This document shows, in pieces, positions 30,400 through 42,740 of a DNA stretch of 64,000 bases. The number at the start of each line of letters is the position of its first letter. The stretch's first letter is position 1. A model generated the notes under the pieces. The model did not search any database and had not been told where the DNA came from. It saw nothing but the letters and a program-made list of their open reading frames with translations. The translations under genes were made by a program, and so were the position numbers. Origin of the DNA: Haemaphysalis longicornis (lineage: Eukaryota > Arthropoda > Arachnida > Ixodida > Ixodidae); contig CM023448.1 of assembly GCA_013339765.2 (NCBI GenBank), positions 25,434,551 to 25,498,550 of the forward strand. The letters run 5' to 3'.

Positions 30400-31290
30400 T
30401 GTTCCAGATAGTTAGTGTGACTACTAGGTTGTTTTATCTCTCGACGGGACTCCCAGTGATACGGAAATGCGTCAGTCTAACCATTCAACTTCATTATCGT
30501 TTGGAAATTCGGAAGGATGTGTTACGATAACTCATTCAGTCTCAGCTCAAAGGCGTATCTTTTCTTTTTATCTTGGTTCTGCTTTGCAAGGCAGAGATTA
30601 TTACATTCAGGCTAACTGGAAGCCCTGTTAAAAGGATCGTAAACCAGATTAGGTGGCCGCCAACTTCTTTTGAGATAATAAGCACTGCGTAGAAAAGAAG
30701 TCCCTTATTCACATCAGATAAAGCCGCTTCTGGATAGCTTAGTGACAGGCCGAAGTCATTGTGACCTTGATAAAGGGCTGAATACGGTATAATACAACTG
30801 ACTATCGCACAAGCTCTTTTAGTGTCACGATTACTGGAGATATATTTGCTACTTCAGCTTTCAGGGGTTCTGCGGCCCCTAGAAGCCCGAAGAGGAGACA
30901 CAAAAACAGATAATAAAACACAATAAAAGTTGATTACATCCAGGAACAGGCTTACTAAATATTCTGCGTAAGCCCAAAGTACTGTCTTGGGGAAAGAGGG
31001 GGGGGGGGGAGGGGGGCTCTAGAATGTAGAACAACATAAGCAGGCAAGGCAATACCGCGACAACAAAGCAAAGAAAAACACAAACACAAAAGAAACAAAC
31101 TTCAAATAAAAATGCACGAATTGCGGCACACAGCAGGCGTAGTGTATAAAGCATCCCAATGTTTTTTTTTTTTTTAATTTTCCCTGTTTTATGCGCAGCT
31201 TATATGGTTAGCGCATTAGGCATTTTTCATGCGTGCAAACAAAAAGTAGCACCTCTTTGAAGTGTTAGGCGGTGGAAAGCGAACGCTCCG
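30400..31290. other. No gene recognised
   Basis: Upstream region of the CAP gene. It contains a G run at about 30998-31016 and a T run at about 31163. A minus-strand open frame at 30879-31154 is rich in Phe/Cys/Val and looks like chance coding in A-rich sequence. Confidence 0.35.
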
Positions 31291-31292
31291 GA

Positions 31293-31316
31293 GTGTGTGT
31301 GTGTGTGTGTGTGTGT
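31293..31316. repeat. (GT)n microsatellite, short
   Basis: About 12 GT units. Confidence 0.95.
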
Positions 31317-31650
31317 TTGCGATTTGTGCACGGCACCCGTCAAATTCGCACGCCGTTCAAACATTGATTTGGACCTTGGATGTGCATTTTAAGTAAAATA
31401 AATATCAATTGTCACCATTTTCAACATCAAAAATCAATCAAAGCTCGGGACTATACGTCTCATTCCTAAGTTAATGCATTTCGAGCACATGAGTTATCAA
31501 CACGCAGCCTTCTCTGCATCTAGTACAGTCTCAGGTAGATAATAAATGTTCCCCGAGGTTTGCCGCTGTGCTACGTTAGCAACGCCCTCTCTCTGCCGGC
31601 GTTCCAGGTGCTTGCGTGTCCAGTTTGCTAGGGCGGCTTGAAATGGCGGT

Positions 31651-31742
31651 CCCGTCGTCTCACAGAAACCTGTGAGACGACGGGAGCGGTCCCATCCGTT
31701 TCATCCCATCCGTTGTGAGCGGTCCCATCCGTTTCACAGAAA
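31651..31742. repeat. 15-bp perfect hairpin followed by short direct repeats
   Basis: CCCGTCGTCTCACAG (31651-31665) and CTGTGAGACGACGGG (31670-31684) form a perfect stem with a 4-base loop. GAGCGGTCCCATCCGTTTCA then repeats twice with small spacing (about 31684 and 31718), and CACAGAAACCTGT also recurs. Confidence 0.75.
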
Positions 31743-32480
31743 CCTGTCCCCTCCACCGACAACCCTACAGTCACATCCCTGTCCCCTACGAGTGGTTCCA
31801 GGAAAACTTTTTGACTGTGTGGAAAGTCGCCGTGGGCACCGGTCTAGGAAAGATGGCCGAAGCCAAGTTGTCCTTGTGCTGGGCTGAAAAGCGTGAAGAT
31901 TCAAACCCATCTGCCAGCCCACTGTTTTTTTTTTTTTTTTGTAGAGAAAGCTACACTACGCTACCTCGGTCAGCCTTCGCGAGGTGACCAGTTTTGACCT
32001 TGCGAGCTAAAAGGTCAAAACACACTCCCTGCCGCAAGCGCCCTGCACGGAGCAGCAGCCGGATAGCGGGGCGAGATAGGTGGCAGGGATAGGCGAGGAG
32101 TGAATGGAGACGTGCGCGTGCCCCGAGAGGAGGCCGCCACCGCAGCGATTAGCGCGCGCCACGAAGGAACTCCTGGAGGCCACGTGCGGCGCAGGACCGG
32201 GGGCGATGGAGGAAGACGAACATCCAGCTGTGGTCCTTCGTACAGCGGCGATGCCTAAATAACGCCATGATGTGAAAAACGATCATGAACAAAAAGGGTA
32301 TTTGTTGCAAACATATATGTATATTATGGCGAAACCGCACCTCGACCACATATCGATAATGGGTGTAGCGAGCGCAGGGAAGTTTTCGCTATCAACTTAG
32401 CTTAACAGTAGCTAAACCACATCAACTTTTTTACCTTGTTTCCCATCTCTCGAATGAAGCATTACACCTTTCTCGTCTAA
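31743..32480. other. No gene recognised
   Basis: Partly GC-rich sequence, with a T run at 31924-31940. Open frames at 31672-31987 and 32149-32349 show no domain. Confidence 0.35.
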
Positions 32481-32520
32481 ATTCATTCATTCATTCATTC
32501 ATTCATTCATTCATTCATTC
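32481..32520. repeat. (ATTC)n microsatellite
   Basis: Ten ATTC units. Confidence 0.97.
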
Positions 32521-33260
32521 AAGCTCGTTTTCAATGTCTAATCCAATGCGATCAAGACCGATATTTGTTACCTAGTGAACAAGGTGATTTCGTGCGTGCG
32601 GGCAATGCCGAGCAAGTTTAAACTATTAATCACGTTATTAGCATGGCTAGCTGATATGGATGTGGTGTTTGGTTAGCTGCACGTAACTTAAATTTGAAAA
32701 AAGCTTTTCCAGTCCAAAGCTGCGTTTCGGTAATGGCGCCAGTCGCAGGGGAGAGCTCCTTGTTAGTTTTCCCCATTTCTGGTCCCACTACGACGTATGT
32801 CGGCTGTATCGAACGTCACGATACCGCTGGTATTGACTTTGATGCTGACAGGGTGTTGGAAACATTTTCATTGAAACCAAACATCTAAAAGTCTTTGAAC
32901 AATACGCAGCATATTGCATGGTGGGGATCCCAGATTAAGTAAGGGTATCATGAAATGATGTCTCATCAGAAACGTCCGCGACGTTCCGCCGTCCCCACAT
33001 TTAATAAACATTTTATTCTTTATGCTTTAATAGTGGTCTGGCATCATGCACCGCAGTGTGTTTTCTTCTTCCTAGTTTTATCCCTTGCTTTTATGTTCTT
33101 TTATTGCTTGCCTTTTTTTAGTTCTTCTTTTTTAGAATTGTTTTTGTTCACCATGTTGTTTCTCTTTCGGCTCTTCGTATTCGTCGAGACTGCTCAGCCT
33201 CGCGGTAGGCCTCTCTGGCTTATACGGGCTTGATATTACAATGTAAAAGAGCTTAAATAA
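32521..33260. other. No gene recognised
   Basis: AT-rich sequence. A plus-strand open frame at 32955-33233 is rich in Phe/Leu and looks like low-complexity coding by chance. Confidence 0.35.
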
Positions 33261-33284
33261 TAATTATTATATTATATTATTATT

Positions 33285-33438
<154 letters not shown>

Positions 33439-33575
33439 TTCAAATCTAGCAAAAATCCAGCCTGATGTTAGACTTCGTAGACTTCGCATCTATGGTGCAA
33501 CTCAATAATATTAAAAACAGCTCTGAAAATATCTTAGATCTCTGCTACTGAAACAGACAAAACGCACGAGTAGCA

Positions 33576-36306
33576 ATGGCTGATATCTCTCTCGTCAAAC
33601 CGGAAAAGCTGCATCTTCCGCTTTTTGTTTGTGCTCCTATTTCGATTCAGCGTTGCAGTGCCGCACCTAAGAATAATGAAGTCTCTCCATACTGTTATGC
33701 GCGTGGGCATTACATTGGCTTGTGCAACTTTTTTTCTTCGTTTGATTGGTCAGTTATCGAAGAACTCCCTGATTGCGAGGCGCAGGTCGAGCGGTTCACT
33801 CAAATCGTCTAAGCGGTATGGATCAGTTTATCTTTGCAAGTACAAACCCAACCGCTCAAAGCATCCCTACAGGTTCTCAAAAGAACTTCGTACTGCTTTT
33901 GAAGTTAAAAGACCACTCCCACAAAAAGCATGAGAAAACCAGACTTGATGAATGAAAAGAGGACTTCCGCTCCTACCGTAAATTATGTAAAACTCTGTAT
34001 GAGCGGGACCACCGTTCTTATCTCGATTCTGTGGTGAACAGCGTGAATTCCCAGCCTGCAACATTTTTTAGATATATTCGGTCCCGTAACAACCACTCAT
34101 ATGATCACATCCGTCTTGTGAATTCCTCTGGGGAAAACGTTCATGATGTCGCCAACTATTTCACGCAGCCATTTAGTACTACATATGGCCAGCGCGATGA
34201 CACCGAAATGAACGTCTTGTTAAACCATGACCAGTGCTCTAGCTTAGTACTATAGACGAGCAGTTGGATATGGATAGTCTAAGGCGCATGAAACCGTCAT
34301 TATCATGTGGCCCTGACGGAATACCTCCCACTATTCTCAAAACATTCGGCAACATTTTCGTACCTCTTTTAACTGCAATATTCAACCAATCTCTAAGAAC
34401 AAATGTCTTCCCTCGGCTGTGGAAAATTTCTAGGGTGCGTCCAATTTTCAAGTCAGGAACCAAATCTGATGCGACCAACTATAGAGCAGTTTCTCTCCTG
34501 TGTGCTTGCTCCAGGCTGTTCAGAGAGCGCTTCACAAAGTATTTTCAAGTTCTATACACCATATTCCTACAAGTAAACAGCACGGTTTTATATCGGGAAG
34601 TCGACAACAACTAATCTCGCCTGCTTCTTGGAGCAAGCTTCAGCAGCACTCTCTGAGAGGGGCGAGTTGGATGTCGTCTACTGTGGTTTGAGCAAGGCAT
34701 TTGATGTTGTCTGGCACACGTTATTACTTGAAAAGCTTTTACGCTGGGGCATTGAAACACTGCTCGTGGCGCTGTTCGGTAGCTATCTAGACAAACGATT
34801 CAGTTTCGTTGGCATTAACGGGCAGACGTCTGCTATGTACAGATCAACAAGTGGTGTGCCCTAAGATTCCGTGTTGCGCCCTCTCTTGTTCTCCCTTTTT
34901 ATCAACGACGTGTCAGCGGCAATTAGGAGGTCTTCTTCTCTTCTCTATGCTGACGACATCGAAATATTCAGACGCTTTGAGTCCATTGATGACTGCCTTG
35001 CCCTGGAGCAAGATATATACCCATTTGCTAAATGGTGCTCAGATAAAAGATTAAATCTTAATTCTACTAAAACAAAGGTCATGTCTTGTACCCTCAGAAC
35101 AAATCACATTTTCTACCTCTACATTATTGACGGCGGCTCCCTGTCTGGAGTAGAAGAGATCAATGACCTCGGCGTCCTCTTCGACAGTGTTTTAACTTGC
35201 TCCCCTCATGCTACGCAACGTTCCACGGCGGGCGCTTCGCTCTCTTGGTGCTGTATGCAAGTTTTCACGAGAGTTCCGGTCGCGTCATTCATTCATAAAT
35301 CTGTTCAGAACACTTTGTATTCCCCAACTAGAATATGCTTCTGTCATTTGAAATGAAACCTGTAGATCTAATTGCCATCGTGTAAAGCGTGTACAGTCAA
35401 AATTTTTATCAATATTTATGCACTGTTTTTCCTCTGAGCCTCTCCCGATAACTGTTTCTTTAAGTTCCAGGCTAACCCGCTCAGACCTTTTTTTCTTATG
35501 CAAACTGTGTCATGGTACTATTTCATGCCCGGAACTGCTTGCATCAGTCAGCTTCCGTGTTCCGAAAAAGGCAACAAAGCTCAGCCACCCGTTTAACACA
35601 GCTGGAGCCTTTAGAACATGCTCTCGTCTTGATAGACTGCAGCGTCTGTATAACTTTCACTCAGGGTGACTCGATATTTTTCACCGTCCCCTTCGTCAGT
35701 TTTTGGCTGGGTTGTCAACTTCACTAACTTCATTTCGGCAGTACTCCCTTTCTTCAGTTATTGTTCTCATGTGTGCATTTATTTCAATTTTGGTCTCATT
35801 TGTTCGTGTATAATGTTGATGCTGCTGGTGTAACAGTTGTATGTACTATGACAAACTCTCCTAGTCAACTCGTTTGCATCCTGCATTTTTAAGGGGTGCG
35901 GGAAGGCTACAGTAGTATATATTCCATTATCTATAATTTTCTGTGAATAGTTACAAATATTTCCTGTATTTTGTTTCATACATTCATGTGCCATGGATGC
36001 TTCATGTTACCCCGTCCTTGTTGCCATTCCTCCTGCACTTACCTTTTCCTATTGCTATGCTTATTGTAGGATGTCGTTTTGCAATGTGCCAGTATTTAGC
36101 GTCTCTGTTAATCGTGTAATGTAGTTTCGATGTTTAGTTTTATTTTTTTGTTGTTGTATTTCTAGTTTTTGTTGGTTCTCACTCACCCGCGTTTTTTACT
36201 GGCTGTTTATGCGTCAGCCAGTGATGCATTTCTGTGCTTTCATTTTTGTTTCCTCTCAGTGCGCCACCTGAAGGCTTCGGCGGTTCCTGGGCACTTTAAT
36301 AAAGGT
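33576..36306 (+). mobile_element. LINE, 5'-truncated, Jockey/CR1-like reverse transcriptase, decayed
   Basis: The copy starts in the linker after the endonuclease (HYIGLCNFFSSFDWSVIEEL). The RT domain follows: SCGPDGIPPTILK (34309-34347), KISRVRPIFKSGTKSDATNY, a palm segment with SKAFDVVWHTLL, an SGVP motif interrupted by a stop at about 34861 followed by a degraded PLLFSLFINDV, the catalytic box LLYADDIEIF (YADD at 34946-34957), and a thumb with KWCSDKRLNLNSTKTKVM. Frameshifts and stops break it near 33810, 34250, 34610, 34860 and 35200. A 3' untranslated region runs to AATAAAGG at 36298, followed by the tail repeat. It is dead and non-autonomous. Confidence 0.85.
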
Positions 36307-36338
36307 TGATTGATTGATCAATCGATCGATCGATCGAT

Positions 36339-36419
<81 letters not shown>
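36307..36419 (+). repeat. (GATT)n tail of the LINE
   Basis: TTGATTGATTGATCAATCGATCG and then perfect GATT repeats follow directly after the LINE 3' end, so this is the element's microsatellite-like tail, later expanded. Confidence 0.85.
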
Positions 36420-37257
36420 AAATGTACCGCCGCTGTCATCAAGGCGAGTACGTTCTTGTGGGTCCGTTTCTTAGGTGTTCTCTATCAGGATAATGTTTTT
36501 TCTCAACTTTCTTGCGTCAGCTTTATAAAATGCGGCTCGTGTGTTTTCTGGAAATACACTAATTTCGCTGAGTCGTTTCTGGCTAAACATGCAAAACAAA
36601 GAATACTCGAACTTCTGGTTCTGAGCAATGACAGGTTCTATTTCTGTGCCCTAAATAAGTATCACCGTTATTCGCATGCAATATTCCAGGTGTGTTAGAC
36701 AGGCCAAAAAGAATTAGGCCCAAGTGTGACACATTACACAAACTTTATTACGCAATCCCAAAGCAATTTTGCTGAACTACAAAATTGAAAGCTGCTGGCA
36801 TTTTGCATATGAAAAACAAAACACCAAGAAAAATACCCACGCGGTGCATCCTGGGGAGGTCGGAGACTGAGAAAGTAGCGTGCATCAGACCGAATCACTA
36901 AGAAAAGTATCCTATCGAAACTTGGTTCAATACTTGTAGCAATACTTTCGAAACAGGCTCTCGGTGTTTCTTTATTTTTTTATTGATAATGTATTGTGAA
37001 CACGCCGCGTAAGACGAACAGTTTTTACGTTTTCGTTGCTTGGTATGACAGCCGAATAACTTAAAAATTTATCTGCCTTTTTCCGGCGTTTATATAAGAA
37101 TAGAGGCTACAAGTTACAACTGCGAGGTTTCGCACTGTGTCTTCCTGGAAAGTGGATGATCCAAATGCCTCGCCTTTATTTTTCAGTGGATTCGGCAATA
37201 TTATGACGATACCATTGCACGATGACTACTCTCTCACTAGCGCCCTGTGTTTCTATG
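36420..37257. other. No gene recognised
   Basis: AT-rich noncoding sequence. On the minus strand AATAAAGTTTGTG near 36755 resembles a polyadenylation signal, but no exon precedes it. Confidence 0.35.
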
Positions 37258-39916
37258 TCTTTTTTTTTTGTAACGGGTAAAACAAAAAAAAAACGCGTTT
37301 ATATTGAAATTTCTTATAACGTTTGAGGTTCCAGGAGGTGTAGACCGATTCGTAGCCGTCTGCTATCCCAGTGCACATAGCACTGGAGGGTTAATAGAGG
37401 GCTTTGAACAGCCATTTCATTTGAATTACTTTTGAGAATTCGTCCATCACCTGCTAATACGTACCACAGCGATGACAATTCGAGTGACCTACTGACACGA
37501 GTCGCAAGGAGTGCACGGCTTTGTATCATATACCCGTTACCTGCGCCAATGAATGAGGTTTGCATTCACGTTACTCTGAGCCCGATAATCAAGAAAAAAA
37601 AACACCAGATTCTGCACTCACTTTACGGCGGGTGAAACGCACAAAATGGAGATGCGGGAAGGAGCGAAGCGTTAGATATTTAGCCTGCATAACACTGCCA
37701 ATCTACTTTCCACAGCCACGTGGCGCTTGCAGTCGCCTAGCTATTAGTTCGACAAGCTCCCACGCAGCCGCCTCCCCCCCCCCCCTCACCATGGAAATTT
37801 CTTTCAGCGGTGCAACCGGATAATTTTATAGCTCTACTGTGGCGACACGGTGCGAACAAACCAGGTCGAACGAGGGATACAGCAACACGACCAGCGCGCG
37901 TGTTTTTGTCTCCCCTTGTTGTTCGGGTTAATTCGCGCTGTTTCGAGAACTGGGTCAGACCAACCGAGCCAGTTCTCGACTCTTTTGAATTCTAGAGCTT
38001 GCACCAGTCATGCTTCTAAATTGGCAAAAAGTTTGAATACACAGTACCGTAAAGCTGACAAACTCTCCGGTCACTTACTTTAATGACATAAGTAAGATGC
38101 TGCGCATCATTTTCCATTCACCTCAGGACCACAGTTGTTTTTAAAAATTGTATGATTACTAAATCAGTAGATGCTGCTTCTTCAATGCTAGTAGGAAAAG
38201 GTAACATCCGAATGAATTTCTCTATACTTGCGATGGAATATTATCACAAAGTTAACTAAACAATTTCAATGGTTTATCAGGTTTATCAGGTGCGCATGTG
38301 AGATATCTATGCAGCAGTATGCAATTTAGAGGAACCCTAATATCTACTTAAACAGATACGAAATTATTTCGATATAACCTATAGGCTGCTTCTGTGAGAG
38401 ATTGAAAATTGACGTGGTGACTTTCTTTGTTTTTCTTCTTTGATTTCTTAGTGTTTAAAGTTACAACCCTGTTTTTCCGGACCGGGTGTAATTTGCGAAA
38501 AACAAACATATTTTGCAAAACGTGTGGTTTATGCCGGTAGTACTTTCAAATCCGAAAGTAATAGATGGCCTATTGAGCGAAACATTTGTCGGGGCGCCTA
38601 ATTATGCTTGCATTCTCCGACGGCAAAAGCCTGGTGGACCTCATCAAAAACTCCTGTACTGCTACACTGCATTTGCGTCTCTTTCTTCGCTTTCGCTTTT
38701 TTTTTTTTGGCGCGGATTACTTCGGCAGGTTTCTCTGCTGATACGTCGGATCCGCGGATCCGCGGTTACTTATATCGCTTCGTTTCTCCGTACTTTGGCC
38801 CGAAATCGTTCACCAAGCAGTCTTGTAACATGGGCCGCGGTGCCCTTGTTCCATTCACGTGCCACGGCCATCACGTTCACGTCCCACGGTGCAGGCGCAC
38901 TCTACCTCTTGTCCAACCGCTGCCAACGTGCGGACGTCGCGTGGTGGTAAAGTACTCGGCTCCTTATCGGGAAATCCGGGTTCAGACAACATACCCATTG
39001 AATAAAAAAAAAACAGCGCTTCTGTTTAAGCAGGTTGTAAGGCTGGTGAAGGTGCGCAGCAAAACTTCGCTGATTGATGACGGAATCACGCGCGCCGGCA
39101 CTGCCGGCACCACTTCACCGTACCTTTGCCTCGCAGAAGAGGCCGCGCATGCGCAGATGTGGAGCGAAGCTGTGACGTCACCACAGGGGTATAAAAGCAG
39201 CGCCGCTTTGCTGCTGCAGCCAGCAGCGCCAGGACAGCGACCGGTTCTCCGGCAGAGGCAGTGCGCCTGAAGACGGGCGTCACTTCCGAAAGAGAGAGAG
39301 AGAATAAAACTTTATTTAGAAGGGGGGCGCCAAAACCGCCGCGCCGTTACTCGAGGACGGTGGCAACGACTTCAGTCCGTTACCTAATATCGCGCCTGTG
39401 TAGCAGCGGCGAAACGTCAGCGAGTTGCAGAACTTGCGAAGTTACGAGCTGGCGTGACCGAGCAAAAGTGTGCATTCAAGGCAGTCAACTTCGCTGTGTG
39501 CCCAGTCTTCCCGGCGGTAGTGCGAAGCTTCCACATTTTATTTATTCCTCTGTACGCCACTGCCATTTTCTGCATCGGACAACAACGACGGTAGGTCGCA
39601 GAACGGGGCACTTGAAGCCTTCAACTTACGAAGCTGAAGTCTGGGTTGTCGTCTGCAGTAGCAAAGCAGCTCATGTTCGTTGTGCCTTTGAAGCGTGTCA
39701 TACCGCGTGACGTTTTATAGCACGCGCGTAAACTCGATGGTAGCGAAAGGTGGCCGTCTACGCCATCACCGCGCTGACAATGTAAAAATAAACGACCATT
39801 TTGTAAGAGAAAAGTTGTTAAAACTCGAAGCTTTCTCTCATGAAACCTGGGCCAAAGTCAAAGTCCAAGATCCACTTAGCCAGCAAAAGCCAGAACAACT
39901 TACAATGTCTCCACGT
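37258..39916 (+). repeat. Long noncoding repeat family, copy B
   Basis: This is the less interrupted copy of the sequence scattered over 6825-17700 and runs into the assembly gap, so its right end is unknown. It begins, like copy A, with a T run and GTAA-GGGTAAA. It holds GC-rich and AT-rich halves, a tRNA-like segment ending in an A run at about 39003-39014, the CRE-TATA block, and a segment with (GA)n and AATAAAACTTTATTT near 39292-39320. Open frames such as 38608-39270 have no recognisable product. Copies A and B are clearly diverged (many substitutions and small indels). Confidence 0.75.
39173..39197 (+). promoter_or_regulatory. CRE plus TATA block in copy B
   Basis: TGACGTCA at 39173-39180 and TATAAAAG at 39190-39197. 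Preservation of both motifs in copies A and B, inside the shared word GCGCAGATGTGGAGCGAAGC at its left, suggests a functional promoter of the ancestral element. Confidence 0.45.
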
Positions 39917-40016
39917 NNNNNNNNNNNNNNNNNNNNNNNNNNNNNNNNNNNNNNNNNNNNNNNNNNNNNNNNNNNNNNNNNNNNNNNNNNNNNNNNNNNN
40001 NNNNNNNNNNNNNNNN
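39917..40016. other. Assembly gap, 100 N
   Basis: Exactly 100 N bases, the conventional size for a gap of unknown length. Translated frames across it are meaningless. Confidence 0.99.
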
Positions 40017-40229
40017 GGAGTACTGTGAGCGAAATGGCGCACGCGTAATTATTACAGGAGATTTAACATAGATACATGTGCTGTCTTCAAGCGGCAACAA
40101 AAAAACTGTCTTGGCAGAAGGCTTTCGTTACGTAAATACAATTCATTTAGCTACCAGGATAACACAATTGACTGAAACTGCATTAAATGTATGCTTCGCG
40201 AATGTAAAAAGGAGGTATGCGCAGGGGTT

Positions 40230-42740
40230 TTGACACCCGGAGTTGGCGATCACCTACCGATTTTTCATTTTTTGCACAGCCAAGAGGCAAGAAAAACCAT
40301 GGATTGATGTCTACCAGCTTCTAAATAGAATGAAAGCAAAGATATACGTATTCACTGAATTCATAAATCTATACCCCTAAGTGCTTAGTGGAGTTTAAGC
40401 AAGACAGCAGTAATTTAGAGGCTGATATTAAAAAGGCGGGAATCAACTCCTACGGAAATGTTTGCAGATATACTCACTGATCAAAAATCCATTGGAACAC
40501 TGTCAATGATCTTTCGCAAAACACGAATACGAAGGCCATTTAGAAGCTTCAAATAGGGGGCAGATCTTATTCCGGTACTCAACGGGCCCAGATGTTCAAT
40601 GAACATTTCTTGCGACCAGGAGCTTCCAATACATCAATTGGTTCAGTTCCAATTTTATCAGTCGTATATTACGACAGGCATCCCGCAATCTATTTTCCTA
40701 ACTCCCACGGACAAAAAGGAAGTAGCGTTGCTTATAAAGAATTTAAATAACAATTCTGCTGCTGGCTGGGGACGGTTTAAAAGCAGTTTCAGAGAACATT
40801 AGCGCACCCTTTTTCGCATATTTGCAATCTTATCTTCAAAACTAGAACGTTCCCGGACAAACCTAAAAGTTGCTAAAGTATCTGTTATCCAGAAAGATGG
40901 TGATAAAATGAAATGGGTGTACAGGGCCATTTCTGTTTTGCCCATATTTTTTGAGAGCCATAGAACGTGTCATATATGTACGAATGCAAATTTCTGTAGC
41001 TCCAAAATGTCATTACAGAACATCAGTATGGGTTTAGAAGAACACGTTTACTGAACAAGCACTAATAAAGATAAGATAATCGATAATTTTGAGCTAACGC
41101 CACACAATGGGAGTATTTGTTGATTTTGAGAAAGCGTAATTATATAGGTATGAAAGTACTTGTACAAATGCTTAACGAATAGGGAATAAAGGCTCGGCTC
41201 CTAATTTAATAACAAGTTTATCTTTACTAATTCGGTTCAATATACCGGTATGAAACAATCAAAGTCTCAAATAAGGCAAGGCTAAATTACGGCGTCCCCC
41301 AGGGGCTCCATACTTGGAGCACTTCTGCTTATATTCTATATGAGCGATATCTAGACGTGCCTCAAAGAGCAGATATTATAATATACGCAGACGACACTAA
41401 CGTATTTTTTTAGGGCCAAGATGTCTTCAGTCTAGAAAAAAATGTAAACCTTTGGGTTAACCTTTGTCTCTATGGCTGAAAATAAAACCAGTTAGAATTG
41501 AATATCAAGAAAGCAAAGTAGAATATTTTTCAACCTCGACATCATTCTATTCTCCCTAATTAACGCAGCTCACATTTAGAGGAGTTTTGATTGAGCGGGT
41601 TTAGACTCCAAATGTTCCTAGGCGTCATTTTTTAACAAAACGTTGAACTGGTCTAGTCACATCGATAAACTTCGTACCCAGGTATCACGTTCCTTTGGTG
41701 TAATTGGAAAAAGTTGGATGCTTGCTAACCTTTTTGGGTGACAGCAGCTTTTACTACGCTTTGGTTCACTCCCGAATACAATACTGCCGGTTAATCTGGG
41801 GCTCGACAAAACAAAAGCAAATTACAATTGGTTATTCACAGACTGAAACAAAATGCTACGTATAATCGAAAATTGTCCGCGTCGAACGCCTTCTGCTCCA
41901 CTTTTTTGCAAGCATGAAATTTTAACACTGAAAATACCTTTTATAAAAAGCAAGCGACAGTCATCTACGGTCAAATCAAATCGAACGCATATACATTTAT
42001 GATGCTTTCTCCCGAAAAACTACAAACGTATAAGCTTAGAAGAACCACCTACTACAGTGAGAGAATTCAGAAACACACTTACGCGTAGACAAACGCTAAC
42101 GCACCTTAATTCCTTCGTTTTTAAATTTCAAACCACCATTGCCACCAGCAAGAGTGAATGAAGTAGATCCCATCAGCAATTTTCAGACAAATTATACACG
42201 CTTATCTAACTCTGCTTCACGCAGTAATTATTTTAAGATTTGTGGATCTCCGTGTACCTTTGCCGGGAACGAACTTGCCTTAAATTCTTCCCAAACCAGG
42301 GCTACATTCCTTGTTCACTTTCAAATTCAAATTTATTCAAAAAGTAACAAGGTTGTATTGACATGTGGGAATTTACAGGGGAGTGTTCGCAAGTGTTCCT
42401 GCAACTTTTCACTTTCTGAATACTGTTCACCAAAAATGGTCTTGTTTTTAAGGGCATTTTAAATGGCCTTTCCTGTGTAAAGCGTGCATTTACAGTGTGT
42501 AATTGTTTCTCATCATTGTCTTTCCTATTACATCTATACTTATATTGGTATTTTCACTCCATTGAATGAGTGTATTTATGCTTTAGACAAACATACTGAG
42601 GCTTGTGCATTATTGTGGTCTGGGTGGGGACCGGTGCATTGTAGGCATTAAGTTGCCTTTTCCCCACCCCTTCCATTCAACCACTGGATAAGTGATGTAT
42701 GCTTGAAATGATGATGAATAAACTTCGAACTACTTTCGTG
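40230..42740 (+). mobile_element. LINE reverse transcriptase remnant, heavily decayed
   Basis: Frames change every 50-150 bases. Recognisable in order are a linker near 40600-40760, the RT motif GVPQG near 41293, the box IIYADDTNVFF (YADD at 41384-41395), and a C-terminal tail resembling RISLEEPPTTVREFRNTLTR near 42020-42090. The 3' region to about 42725 carries GAATAAACTTCG. Identity and clade cannot be fixed; it is of the Jockey/CR1-like type and much older than the copy at 33576. Confidence 0.7.

Noticed and set aside
36307..36419. CRISPR-like array from regular GATT repeats
   Set aside because: Simple tetranucleotide tail without spacers, attached to a LINE, in a eukaryotic genome.
38608..39270. 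220-codon open frame as a host gene
   Set aside because: It lies inside the long noncoding repeat, is not open in the matching copy A, and has no recognisable domain.
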